12,690 nucleotides of DNA from Pseudomonadota bacterium (GCA_023415605.1 JAEZKB010000145.1:1-12690), one strand, 5' to 3'. Positions 1 through 7,125 are shown, counted from the stretch's first letter. Numbers and translations: made by a program. The notes: generated by a model not told the origin, from the letters alone.

Positions 1-274
1 CGTAGCGATCGTCGAGAGCTCCGATGATCACTAGTACCAATAACGAAGTAATGAAGAACGGAAAGCCCTGAACCGACTGATAGCCGTAAAGCGTTCCGAC
101 AATGAGACCGCCAGTCATGGCAAGTCCGCCAATGACCGGTATGTCGCCGATATGCATCTTGCGACCACCAGGGCGATCGATCAGACCGAGACCGCGAGCC
201 ACTGGCCGCAGTGCAAACATGAAGAGAATGGTGACTAGAAGAGGCAGTCCGATTTGTACCGTGGTCCCTGACAT
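1..274 (-). CDS. wecA: WecA/MraY-family undecaprenyl-phosphate sugar-1-phosphate transferase, N-terminal part
   Basis: This is the first 91 codons of a gene that runs off the left edge. The family moves a sugar-1-phosphate (GlcNAc-1-P for WecA) from UDP-sugar to undecaprenyl phosphate on the inner face of the plasma membrane, which starts O-antigen or exopolysaccharide repeat units. The N-terminus shows a membrane segment (about residues 6-22), then the family motif LIDRPGGRKMHIGDIP followed by IGG (31-50). Two further hydrophobic segments follow, and then the paired aspartates of GALDDRY (D88, D89), which match the D90/D91 pair of E. coli WecA. The ATG start is backed by an AAGGA Shine-Dalgarno about five bases upstream. 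It is the last gene of the minus-strand series, separated from the GT2 genes by a 413-bp gap. Substrate choice between GlcNAc, GalNAc and related sugars cannot be read from this part. Confidence 0.9.
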   Translation of the reverse strand, partial: MSGTTVQIGLPLLVTILFMFALRPVARGLGLIDRPGGRKMHIGDIPVIGGLAMTGGLIVGTLYGYQSVQGFPFFITSLLVLVIIGALDDRY

Positions 275-366
275 GATTCCTTCCGATTCACCCCTGTAGG
301 TCGCCGCAACCCACAAATCTCTAGCGCTTCTTGTGGTAATTCGTCGTCAATGTTCTGGAGAATCTT

Positions 367-400
367 ACAGACGTTCTCTCAGAGAGTCTGTCGTTTTTTT
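367..400 (+). terminator. Rho-independent terminator, plus-strand direction, orphan
   Basis: ACAGAC (367-372) pairs with GTCTGT (386-391). Inside, TCTC (375-378) pairs with GAGA (382-385) around a TCA loop, leaving a two-base GT bulge. This gives a ten-base-pair stem. It is followed after two bases by seven consecutive T residues (394-400), the standard intrinsic terminator form on the plus strand. On the minus strand the hairpin is not followed by a T run. No plus-strand gene precedes it in the window, so it would stop transcripts running antisense to wecA, or it is left over from replaced DNA. Confidence 0.7.
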
Positions 401-409
401 GTAAACATG

Positions 410-440
410 GACCGGCTACAGCACATCCCATCAGCCGGTC
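410..440. repeat. Perfect 8-bp inverted repeat (hairpin)
   Basis: GACCGGCT (410-417) and AGCCGGTC (433-440) are exact reverse complements around a 15-base loop. On the minus strand the hairpin is followed by a short CATGTTTAC stretch with only three T residues, so it is a poor intrinsic terminator for the GT2 genes. It could act as a processing or protective stem, or be an old mobile-element end. Confidence 0.5.
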
Positions 441-540
441 ATCGGTTCAATCAATGTCTGTGGCGCAGTTCGCCACATCATGCCGATGGGTAGACGAAGT
501 GACAGCGGATGAAACAGGATGCTGGCACACCACGGTGACA

Positions 541-692
541 ATGTTTGATGGCGGCCCGGAGTTCACCGCTTCGTGTCGAGGATTGGTCGGAAGCGCGGAG
601 GCGAACGGCTGTTGATCGGTCCGCAAACCAGACTAGAACGCACTCGTTGCCGAGACCCGACTCCAACTAGTGTAGAGGACGAGTGCGTCAGC
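541..692 (+). pseudogene. IS3-family transposase (OrfB) remnant, frameshifted
   Basis: The plus strand carries decayed pieces of the IS3-family DDE transposase core. At 541 the frame reads MFDGGPEFTAS, like the catalytic DNGPEFTS block, and then EANGC, like the usual E-x-NGV. The next stretch, around 618-645, matches at the nucleotide level the usual PGKPxQNAxVES block, but with an in-frame stop. In another frame EDECVSE (around 675-692) matches RDECLNE. The distance from the first aspartate codon (547) to that of DEC (678) is 131 bases, against about 132 in intact members, which supports homology with small indels. Stops and frame changes make it non-functional. It ends at the stop codon of the minus-strand GT2, which marks an old junction. 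No terminal inverted repeats were found. Subgroup is not assignable. Confidence 0.65.
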
Positions 693-1416
693 GAAGAACA
701 AGAAAACGGAATGCACTTCGCACATGCCAAGCGACATGCCTCAAATCTCGGCGACTAGCGCGCTGAGCGTCGTGCGTGATTCTTGCGAGCGGGTTCAGCA
801 TCACTGACCACCCCGCTCTCCATACACGACGGCAGATGTCGACATCTTCGAAGTACATGAAGTAACGCTCGTCGAAACCGCCGACCATGGCGAACACTTC
901 TCTGCGGAAGACCATGAACATTCCGGCAACCCAGTCGACTGTCACTGGACCACCGCTAAGCGAATAGTCGGGGCCGTTACGCCGTCTTAGTTTTCGGCCC
1001 AAAAGCAACGCAACCGTTGGGAACTTCCGAGCGCTGTCCTCCAGTTCACCACTGGAGGAATAGACGGCCGGGGCACACAAACCTACTGATCCGTTAGCCA
1101 GCGATTCCAGAATCGGACCGATATCGAAATTCTTGAGGCGCACGTCGGGGTTCACCACTGCAAAGAACTCACCTGACGCGAGCGAAAGGGCTTTGTTGTG
1201 ATTCTCGCCAAAGCCCTGGCTTGTTGAATTGCGAATGACCGTGATGGGAAGTTCCTCGTGCCTAGCGATGAAGCCCTCGTCTTCTTCAATGTTCAACGTG
1301 ATCAGAATTTCATACGAGGGAAGTCTCAGCGAACGGAAATCATCTAATAGCGACTCGACGAATCTTCCGTGTCCGTGACTGACGATCGAGAAACTGACCT
1401 TTGAAGCGTGGGTCAT
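688..1416 (-). CDS. Family 2 glycosyltransferase, WbbL-like
   Basis: This is a GT-A fold cytosolic glycosyltransferase of 242 residues in the WbbL/rhamnosyltransferase branch of GT2. It probably adds one sugar to the lipid-linked repeat unit. The fold starts at KVSFSIVSHGHGRFVESLL (6-24). NPDVR (89-93) is the DXD-type metal and nucleotide site, DWVAGMFMVFRREVF (161-175) is the acceptor-side block, and FDERYFMYFEDVDICRRV (181-198) is the ED catalytic-base block. The tail SRRDLRHVAWHVRSAFRFL is typical of the branch. I prefer the ATG at 1416, preceded by AAGAAAG. A TTG at 1434 would add six residues. The last codons abut the IS3 remnant, and the stop lies inside remnant-like DNA, so the original C-terminus may have been slightly longer. 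The sugar specificity is unknown. Confidence 0.88.
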   Translation of the reverse strand: MTHASKVSFSIVSHGHGRFVESLLDDFRSLRLPSYEILITLNIEEDEGFIARHEELPITVIRNSTSQGFGENHNKALSLASGEFFAVVNPDVRLKNFDIGPILESLANGSVGLCAPAVYSSSGELEDSARKFPTVALLLGRKLRRRNGPDYSLSGGPVTVDWVAGMFMVFRREVFAMVGGFDERYFMYFEDVDICRRVWRAGWSVMLNPLARITHDAQRASRRDLRHVAWHVRSAFRFLVLR

Positions 1417-1678
1417 ATACTTTCTTGGGACCAAGTATCAGTGCCGGCAGCCGCGAACCAGGCATCCCGCACTCGAGATAGTAGTAATAGCGAACAGATG
1501 ACTCCTGCCTGGCAACAGTACGCAGCAAGGGGCAGAGTCGGACCCTGAGACATGCGGCGCCTGCGACCGGCGCGCCTCGGTAACGGTAAATTGTCCTTGG
1601 CAAAGGATCGAGCCGGGACAACTGCGCTGGCTCGTACTCGCTCATACGAGCAATGGCCGACCGCAGGATCCGGGGGAG
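1417..1678. other. 262-bp gap between two GT2 genes
   Basis: No gene with recognisable protein features is seen on either strand. The open frames crossing it are rich in Arg, Ser and Pro and resemble nothing known. A 7-bp perfect inverted repeat, GCTCGTA (1630-1636) with TACGAGC (1645-1651), lies near the end of the upstream gene without a T run on either side. The gap is long for this otherwise tightly packed series, so a gene may have been lost or an internal promoter may lie here. I could not identify a promoter by eye. Confidence 0.5.
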
Positions 1679-2605
1679 TCATGCGCGCAGTCGCGATCCG
1701 CCTTCGCGTTTCATCAAACCATCTTGAAGGCCCTGGATCACGCTGAACAGATAAGCGATGCGACGGCCTCTTCCGACCAGCAGGTAAAGAAGTACAGCTG
1801 AAGATCTCTTCAGCAGCGAACACACCCTCCAACATATACCCATGTGCGGGAGCCTACAGAGGAGGACAAAGTTCCGCGTTTGAAAATAGACACGGATCGG
1901 CGAATGCAGGCCCTTCTGACGCATCCCGAATAACCAGAAACGAACTGTAGAGTCACCGAGCGTGTGCTCCATGACCGCTGCCGGATCTCCGTAAACACGG
2001 TACCCCTTTGAGATCGCACGAAAGCACCACTCGGTGTCGACGTAGTCGATGAAGAGGCCTTCCGCCATCAATCCAACATGTTCGAGCGCTTCGAGGCTGA
2101 CTAAGGAGCCGGACGTGATGACGTATGCTGTTGGTACCAGCCCTGTAGTATCAGGCGCCAGACAGCGACCAGTGCCGCATCGATTGGGTTTTGCAAACGG
2201 AACGACATGGCCCGTGCGAGGATCAATGAAGGATGCACCGATAGCCGCAACACGGACTCCCTTATCCTGTAACCCGCTAAACGAACTCATCAACCGGTGA
2301 ACCAGATCCTCAGAAGGCATGCTGTCTTGGTCACTCAGCACAAACCAGATACACCCCTTCCGAATCAGATACTCAATCCCCCGGTTAAGGGCAGCCGCGA
2401 TTCCAACGTTTTCCTGTAACTCCAGTAGCTCACCACCGCTATCGCGAACGAGCAATCCGAGATCGGCGCCTCCTGGCGTATTGTCGACTACTACCACGCG
2501 ATCCAACTGCTTGCGGTAACGCGTCACCAACTCGGCCACTGATTCACGTCGCGGATAAAAGGCGACGATTACAGCACCCACACCTCCCGTTCTACTTGAA
2601 TCCAT
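1679..2605 (-). CDS. Family 2 glycosyltransferase, RfbF-like rhamnosyltransferase
   Basis: This 308-residue GT-A enzyme resembles dTDP-rhamnosyltransferases of the RfbF type. It probably transfers a deoxyhexose, perhaps rhamnose, to the growing repeat unit at the cytosolic membrane face. The nucleotide-binding start is GAVIVAFYPRRESVAELV (10-27) with the VVVVDNTP strand (37-44). ENVGIAAALNRGIEYL (65-80) precedes the metal site SDQDS (91-95). ITSGSLVS (163-170) and FIDYVDTEWCFRA (185-197) are strong family signatures. The length fits the family at about 300. The ATG lies inside the end of the upstream GT2, with a 14-base overlap, so translation is probably coupled. Donor identity is inferred from family resemblance only. 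No rml genes for dTDP-rhamnose are visible in the window, although they could lie elsewhere. Confidence 0.88.
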   Translation of the reverse strand: MDSSRTGGVGAVIVAFYPRRESVAELVTRYRKQLDRVVVVDNTPGGADLGLLVRDSGGELLELQENVGIAAALNRGIEYLIRKGCIWFVLSDQDSMPSEDLVHRLMSSFSGLQDKGVRVAAIGASFIDPRTGHVVPFAKPNRCGTGRCLAPDTTGLVPTAYVITSGSLVSLEALEHVGLMAEGLFIDYVDTEWCFRAISKGYRVYGDPAAVMEHTLGDSTVRFWLFGMRQKGLHSPIRVYFQTRNFVLLCRLPHMGICWRVCSLLKRSSAVLLYLLVGRGRRIAYLFSVIQGLQDGLMKREGGSRLRA

Positions 2606-3446
2606 GGATCATCAAGTGCTTCAAATGAAAATATAGGAGCGTGACGCAGGCGTGAAACGGACCAAAATTCTTTCGAGTTACAGCAGCCATCTGTCCAATA
2701 TCAAAACGCGAGCTGAGGCCTCCGGGAAGCGCGTACGCACGCAACTGCTCGTCCCGCTGGAAAGGGTGCCCAGCCTTTACCAGACGTTGATTAAAGTCGA
2801 AGTCGGCGTAGACAGAAAAACCCAAATCGAAAGGTGGTTCAGGGTGAAATCGCTTAGGGACTATGAGCGCCTGGTGATGAAGGTGGTTAGCAAAACGCAA
2901 ACCAAGCCTAAGGCTCGATCGAAAATGACGCTCGCCGATCATCACATCTCCGAAAAAGACTCGGTTGTTATCGAAGCACTTCGGAAGCGACAGTAGCCTA
3001 TCCCCACCGCCAAGGAAGAGCACTGACGCATCATTGGCAGCCAGCAACCAGGCCTTATTCATGGCGTCGTAGATCCCGCGATCCGGCGCACTGATCCAAC
3101 AATCAATTTTTGCATCGTGGCGACGAAGCAAATCGACGGTAGCGTCGCTACTGCCCCCATCGATAACAATCAGCTCCACGTTGTCGTAGGGAATCTTCAG
3201 TACGCTTTCTAGCGTCACCGGTAAATCAGACGCAGCGTTGAAGACTACCGAAGCGACCGTCAGCAAAGGCTTACCCGGAAGCGCTCGCTTGCAGAACCCT
3301 TGTCGACGCAAGCCTCCCCAGCGGTCCGTACTGGCTAGCGATAAAGGCAGCTCCGCCGCGCACCGAAACAGAGTCCGAGTGGTACTGAAAGCCTCATCAG
3401 CCAAGAGTGGTTCTACACCGAGGTCGGCCTTGACGTTAAAACTCAT
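2592..3446 (-). CDS. Family 2 glycosyltransferase, WcaA-like
   Basis: This is a 284-residue GT2 enzyme of the branch represented by WcaA-type colanic acid transferases. The GT-A core begins only at LLTVASVVFNAASDLPVTLE (61-80), so there is a 60-residue N-terminal extension with no recognised domain. The strand IVIDGGSSDAT (93-103) and the branch signature SAPDRGIYDAMNKA (119-132) are clear. The usual DXD site, often written as LGADD or LNADD, reads LGGGDR (145-150) here, so only the second aspartate is retained. This is a possible change in metal binding. YADFDFNQRLVKAGH near the C-terminus is the usual acceptor and base region. The ATG at 3446 has only a weak AGTAGAG upstream. The gene overlaps the next GT2 by 14 bases and lies 139 bases after the Wzy candidate. 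Confidence 0.87.
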   Translation of the reverse strand: MSFNVKADLGVEPLLADEAFSTTRTLFRCAAELPLSLASTDRWGGLRRQGFCKRALPGKPLLTVASVVFNAASDLPVTLESVLKIPYDNVELIVIDGGSSDATVDLLRRHDAKIDCWISAPDRGIYDAMNKAWLLAANDASVLFLGGGDRLLSLPKCFDNNRVFFGDVMIGERHFRSSLRLGLRFANHLHHQALIVPKRFHPEPPFDLGFSVYADFDFNQRLVKAGHPFQRDEQLRAYALPGGLSSRFDIGQMAAVTRKNFGPFHACVTLLYFHLKHLMIHGFK

Positions 3447-3585
3447 TACAATAATGCTCTACTTCGATCGAAGGACGGAGGAGCGGCCACACAACCGTCC
3501 GTGGATGAAAGGGCGGCTCCATCGCCTACCGTGGGTGGCCCCTTGGTCACACGTATCGCCCCTACCAGTGTGCTTTGGGATGGCA

Positions 3586-4749
3586 TTAGCTGTTCGCGAT
3601 ATGGCTCAGATTTGCCGTAATGATGGAAACCACCGTCCAACAGAAGAACAACACTTGCAACAATATTGGCTGCACTCCGAACCAGCGACCACCTTTGAGG
3701 GCCATCGACCACATTGAGATGATCAACACCGGGAAATATCGAGCCTGACTCAGTGGCGGCAATATGATCATGACGCACAACGCCGCCGAAATCGCGACAA
3801 GAAGCACTTTTCGTTCTTCCGCTTCACTGCGTGCCCAGCCAATCCCCAACAGTATGAAAAATACTCCGTAGTACATAGGCCAGAGAACCGGACGATACGA
3901 CATAGCGCCGTATAACCCGCCAGCACTAGCTAATAGAGCCGCATATCCGCGACTGCCGAACTCGGCGTTCGACATGACATCGTCACTGGTTACCCCAAGT
4001 ATAGAGATGCGGTCGAAAAGCACAGCTATGAGATCGAGAATCGCGAATAGACCGGCAATCCGAGCCACATAAAGGGCAACTACTATGAGAAAAAAGTATG
4101 GAAATAAAGCAGCGCGCCTTTCTGATGCGAAGAAATACAGCAAGAATAAGGTGAAAACAGAACACACATGACTGCGATCAATTGCCGTCGCCACGCAAGC
4201 CAGGGCCATGGCCCAGGCCGGCCGCGTTCTGAAGATAAAGTATGAGTAAAGAATGATGAAGATGCCGAAGATCTCGACATTAACGTTCGATAGGTAAAAC
4301 GCGAGCGGCGGCGCGAAGATGAACGGAGCGCCAACGGCATCTCGATTTCCGGCAAGACCGACCAGAAAAAACAAAGCTATTAGGCAAAGCAGCGAGGGGA
4401 AAATATAGGTCCAAATAGGATTTATTGAACTGAGATCTGTCGTAGATGTTTGATCCGAGAAGAAGCGGAATTGCTCAACAGGCCTGTGATATGCAAAAGA
4501 ACAAACATCTTGACCAAGAGAATCAAGGAGAGGCTTCAAAGGGAAAGCTACATCACCCTGACAAGACCCGGTCAGGTGCGTTTCTGCATCCGGCCACTCA
4601 AGCACTGGATGCTGGAGGGCGAACACAAACATAGCCACAACATACAGCGCAAAGACCAGAGTCAGGTGCTTGCCCTCGTATGTTGAGTCCGCATTGAGAG
4701 TTTGTTTTTCCTTTTCTGCCTCAGTGCTGCGCGGGTACAGCGCGCTCAT
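3586..4749 (-). CDS. Polytopic membrane protein, candidate O-antigen polymerase (Wzy) or GT-C enzyme
   Basis: This 387-residue protein is very hydrophobic, with roughly ten to twelve membrane segments by eye (for example 29-46, 114-133, 156-173, 216-233, 289-305, 315-331, 336-351 and 360-380). A large hydrophilic loop (about 47-113) follows the first segment. Size, topology and position directly after wzz fit a Wzy polymerase, which joins lipid-linked repeat units in the periplasm. Wzy proteins are poorly conserved, so this is context-based. The loop right after the first segment carries EWPDAETH (51-58), which resembles the acidic DXE site of GT-C glycosyltransferases, so a lipid-linked-sugar transferase is an alternative. 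The start at 4749 overlaps the wzz stop as ATGA, which argues strongly for it. The same frame extends upstream to 4884, but those residues are read from inside wzz and have no protein-like features. Confidence 0.7.
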   Translation of the reverse strand: MSALYPRSTEAEKEKQTLNADSTYEGKHLTLVFALYVVAMFVFALQHPVLEWPDAETHLTGSCQGDVAFPLKPLLDSLGQDVCSFAYHRPVEQFRFFSDQTSTTDLSSINPIWTYIFPSLLCLIALFFLVGLAGNRDAVGAPFIFAPPLAFYLSNVNVEIFGIFIILYSYFIFRTRPAWAMALACVATAIDRSHVCSVFTLFLLYFFASERRAALFPYFFLIVVALYVARIAGLFAILDLIAVLFDRISILGVTSDDVMSNAEFGSRGYAALLASAGGLYGAMSYRPVLWPMYYGVFFILLGIGWARSEAEERKVLLVAISAALCVMIILPPLSQARYFPVLIISMWSMALKGGRWFGVQPILLQVLFFCWTVVSIITANLSHIANS

Positions 4750-5633
4750 TGTTCCACAATGCCCAGACGCCGCTGGTGCTCCTCTCGCAGTCCGGCTCCT
4801 ATTTGAACCAAAGCCAATACGATTACCCACGCGAAAAGCCCACCAGTGAGTCCAAGCGCAATCAATAGGCCACGGCGAGGCCACACCCGCTTTTCGGGGA
4901 CAACGGCGGGATCAAGCACTTTAAATGCATAGTCCTCACTTCGCTGCGCAAGCATGCTGTTCTTCAGTTCCGATTCAAGGAGATTGTTAAGTGCCTGCCT
5001 CACGCCAACAACATCAGTCTCCTGCAGTTGTTTTTTGAGAAAAGCAATATTACGAGTTGAGACGGAGTACGCGGACTCCTGTAGCAACTTATTTGCCCTC
5101 TCGATCAGGTCTCTATTCCATTCAACAGCAACCATTGGATCCGTCCACTGCACAGCGAGGGTTATCAATCCCGTCTTCTTGTCCTCAACAAGTTTGATCA
5201 CGTCGTCCGAAAGCGTTTCATACGCATCCCATAGGCTCGGAATCTGTACGTCCTGCTTCCAGTTGTGTCGCACCGGATCCCACCGCTCGGCGAATAGAAC
5301 TGGTAGCAGATTCTTTTCTTGGACCAAAGAGTCGGCCAACCTCCTGGACTGCAAGATCGCTAGTGCCTCCGCCTTATGATCACTCGCCCCTTGCAAGGAG
5401 AAACCTGCCAAGGCGGCAAGCCCTCCTAACTGTTCTGATAATCCGACACCTTTCTGGTCTGCTGACTGAGCAAAACTAAGTTTCGATTCAGCTCGGTAGA
5501 GCGGATTGGCTGTGAATGCGACCCATGCTGCGAAGCTCGTTCCTAGACCAATGCACAGGAGTCCGACCCACCACTTCCGCACTGCCAACGCCGCTACATC
5601 GTACAAGTTGAAACCTGAGATTCGGTCATTCAT
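4746..5633 (-). CDS. wzz: Wzz-type chain-length determinant protein
   Basis: This 295-residue inner-membrane protein of the polysaccharide co-polymerase family sets the modal length of the polymer together with Wzy. It has a short cytosolic N-terminus and a first membrane segment (about 21-42, starting KWWVGLLCIGLG). A long periplasmic domain rich in helix-forming sequence follows. The proline-containing motif VLDPAVVPEKRVWPRR (239-254) leads into the second membrane segment (255-275), and then a short cytosolic tail. There is no C-terminal tyrosine-kinase domain, so it is the Wzz (PCP-1) layout rather than a Wzc-type one. An AGGTGA Shine-Dalgarno lies four bases before the ATG. That same TGA ends the histidine-kinase fragment, so the two frames could be coupled. 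Its own stop overlaps the start of the Wzy candidate. Confidence 0.92.
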   Translation of the reverse strand: MNDRISGFNLYDVAALAVRKWWVGLLCIGLGTSFAAWVAFTANPLYRAESKLSFAQSADQKGVGLSEQLGGLAALAGFSLQGASDHKAEALAILQSRRLADSLVQEKNLLPVLFAERWDPVRHNWKQDVQIPSLWDAYETLSDDVIKLVEDKKTGLITLAVQWTDPMVAVEWNRDLIERANKLLQESAYSVSTRNIAFLKKQLQETDVVGVRQALNNLLESELKNSMLAQRSEDYAFKVLDPAVVPEKRVWPRRGLLIALGLTGGLFAWVIVLALVQIGAGLREEHQRRLGIVEQ

Positions 5634-5637
5634 CGCG

Positions 5638-5946
5638 TCACCTGCGGGCCCGAACTGGAAAATTCGTCGACCCTTTTCTGATTTGGAGATCTGAGATGGG
5701 CACGCGCTTGACGACGAGCATCTGGCTTAAGCCGTCGATACCGCACAGCGGCGGCGCGCCCAAATCGTGTGCCGCGGAGTAGCTGAACGCGTCGAACTCG
5801 CGATTCGCCTGCTGAAGCGCAGCCGTTCGCTGCATCACCCGCTGTTCGAGCTGTGCGTTCGGCTTCTGGACTTGAGCGACTCGAAACTTACAGCCTGCGT
5901 AGGCCTGAGCGTGAGAATCAACCTTTTGCCGCGGCATATTCAACAT
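5638..5946 (-). pseudogene. Sensor histidine kinase fragment (coiled coil plus H-box)
   Basis: This 102-codon open frame holds an internal piece of a sensor histidine kinase. AQVQKPNAQLEQRVMQRTAA (24-43) matches the coiled-coil linker that precedes HisKA in phytochrome-like and PAS kinases. FDAFSYSAAHDLGAPP (51-66) followed by GIDGLSQML matches the H-box, usually SYSVSHDLRAPLRAIDGFS. The phospho-acceptor H60 is kept, but the arginine after HDL is glycine, and APLRA has become APPLCG. From about residue 78 the resemblance stops, and the ATP-binding domain and any sensor domain are absent. It cannot be a kinase, so I call it a gene remnant. The frame is nevertheless open and ends inside the wzz Shine-Dalgarno, so a short peptide might still be made. 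It is unrelated in function to its polysaccharide neighbours and probably marks a recombination junction. Confidence 0.7.
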
Positions 5947-6114
5947 TGTGGCCCCAGACTACTACCGCAACAAGAAAGTTGTTCCGCGGCTACCAGACGC
6001 ACCCTAGTTACGACCAGGAATAAGATCCCTGAACCGCAAGCGAGAGAAGTGCGGTGAACCAAGAGCAGGTCGCGCTTGTGCGAAATTCGAGAACCCCGGT
6101 CGCAGAATCGAGAT

Positions 6115-7110
6115 CTACGCTCCGCAGAGCCGCCTGATCAGCCTCATCACAGATGCGGCTTCGTCACGGAGCATATGATATAGATGAGCAGCAATTACCG
6201 CCGGACGCGCTCTTCTGTCCTCCAAGCCGCACTTGCAAGCTGCCAATGTGGACGCCTTCACCATACTCTCGAGTAGACTTCTGTGTGAATCGTTGCGCAA
6301 CGCATGGACCGGCTCGAGAAGAACAAAGGAGTTGCGGTGGTATAGCCACGGCGCATAGAAGTCCTCCCAAGGCAAAGTCCTGATCGTTGGCGCTGCCGTC
6401 TTGATCAAACAGCTGAGCACGGATTGATCGTGTCGATGTTCCACCAATCCGGATCGAGAGTCGTTCTCAGAATCTTCTTGAAGCGCCCAATAGTCGTCAC
6501 GCGAGCATTCGTCCCACCAGCGCGAGATTAGCTCGCGGGTGGCCGGAACGTTAGCCAGACCGAACCACGTAGCTTGAACTTGCGGCTTGGCGGCCAATGA
6601 CTGATCAATCCCCAAATATCGCAACAGAGATGGCTTAGTCCAGTTTCTGTCGCTGAATGGAAGAGTGAAAAAGACGCTCCCATGGGCGCAAGCGTGAGCA
6701 TCAAGCGCCTTGAACCTTTCCTCACCGAAGATGGAGACTTCGCAGCCAGCGTCAACATAGAAAAGCCGTGCTCCGGGCTCAATTGCGGATAACGCTCGCC
6801 AAACCAAGTACGGCTTCCAATACCACAGGCCGAATCCCTTCTGAAACCGTTGCCTGAACGTGGCTGTGTGTGCAAGAAAATGTTCAATGTTGAACAATGC
6901 TGACTCAGTATCGATGCACCATACTTCGTCGAACCATCCACTCGCCCGTGCCTGTTCTCCAAGTCGCCGCGCTGCCCGCGCGAAGCGCTCACCGAAACCA
7001 ACAGTCAGGAAATAGCGCTTCCCGGAGGACCAGTCGTGAGTGGTAACAAACGGTGTCGGCAGCTGCAGCCGTCGATAAGCGCGCAGGATTGACCTTGCAG
7101 ACTCGCTCAT
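6115..7110 (-). CDS. Glycosyltransferase-like protein with DAGC and EHRHDQS motifs
   Basis: This 331-residue soluble protein resembles nucleotide-diphospho-sugar transferase-like proteins found in many polysaccharide loci. Their marks are a G-x-W-Y-W-K-P-Y block, a DAGC site and an EHRHDQS block. Here YFLTVGFGERFARAARRL (33-50) forms the first strand and helix, GFGLWYWKPYLVWRAL (92-107) follows, and YVDAGCEVS (118-126) is the presumed DXD-like donor site. VEHRHDQSVLSCL (223-235) is the late conserved block. The role is probably addition of a sugar to the repeat unit. The donor is unknown, and this could be the fucosyltransferase implied by gmd and fcl, but nothing in the sequence proves that. 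I chose the ATG at 7110, with GGACGGG upstream. A TTG at 7113 lies one codon earlier. It starts 15 bases after the acetyltransferase stop. Confidence 0.75.
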   Translation of the reverse strand: MSESARSILRAYRRLQLPTPFVTTHDWSSGKRYFLTVGFGERFARAARRLGEQARASGWFDEVWCIDTESALFNIEHFLAHTATFRQRFQKGFGLWYWKPYLVWRALSAIEPGARLFYVDAGCEVSIFGEERFKALDAHACAHGSVFFTLPFSDRNWTKPSLLRYLGIDQSLAAKPQVQATWFGLANVPATRELISRWWDECSRDDYWALQEDSENDSRSGLVEHRHDQSVLSCLIKTAAPTIRTLPWEDFYAPWLYHRNSFVLLEPVHALRNDSHRSLLESMVKASTLAACKCGLEDRRARPAVIAAHLYHMLRDEAASVMRLIRRLCGA

Positions 7111-7125
7111 CAACTACCCGTCCGG

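Larger units (their letters stand above)
275..687. other. Intergenic gap with transposase remnant, terminator and hairpin
   Basis: This 413-bp stretch separates wecA from the glycosyltransferase genes and holds no intact gene. From left to right it contains the wecA leader, an intrinsic terminator reading on the plus strand, a perfect 8-bp inverted repeat, and a decayed IS3-family transposase piece that reaches the stop of the neighbouring GT2. On the minus strand a TTGACG lies upstream of wecA, but no convincing -10 box sits at the right distance, so I do not call a promoter. Confidence 0.7.

Noticed and set aside
693..758. Apparent continuation of the IS3 transposase (AHAKR resembling the ADAKR block) on the plus strand
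   Set aside because: The minus strand here encodes the typical GT2 tail SRRDLRHVAWHVRSAFRFL in frame, and the spacing from DEC is two residues off, so the resemblance is probably chance.
1630..1651. 7-bp inverted repeat GCTCGTA/TACGAGC as a terminator for the RfbF-like gene
   Set aside because: Neither strand has a T run after the stem, and the stem is short.
2652..2996. 114-residue plus-strand open frame, Lys/Arg-rich
   Set aside because: It is antisense to the well-supported WcaA-like GT2 gene and has no domain-like pattern.
3462..3473. Perfect 12-bp palindrome CTTCGATCGAAG between the Wzy candidate and the GT2 gene
   Set aside because: It has no loop, T run or partner copy. One such palindrome is not enough to claim an operator, although it sits close upstream of a start codon.
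3238..3717. 159-residue plus-strand open frame
   Set aside because: It lies opposite the GT2 N-terminus, the 139-bp gap and the end of the Wzy candidate. Its composition is Arg/Pro/Ser-rich, like antisense shadows, with no ribosome site.
4750..4884. N-terminal extension of the Wzy candidate by 45 residues
   Set aside because: These codons lie inside the wzz C-terminal coding region. The ATGA overlap at 4746-4749 gives a natural coupled start and the extension is not hydrophobic.
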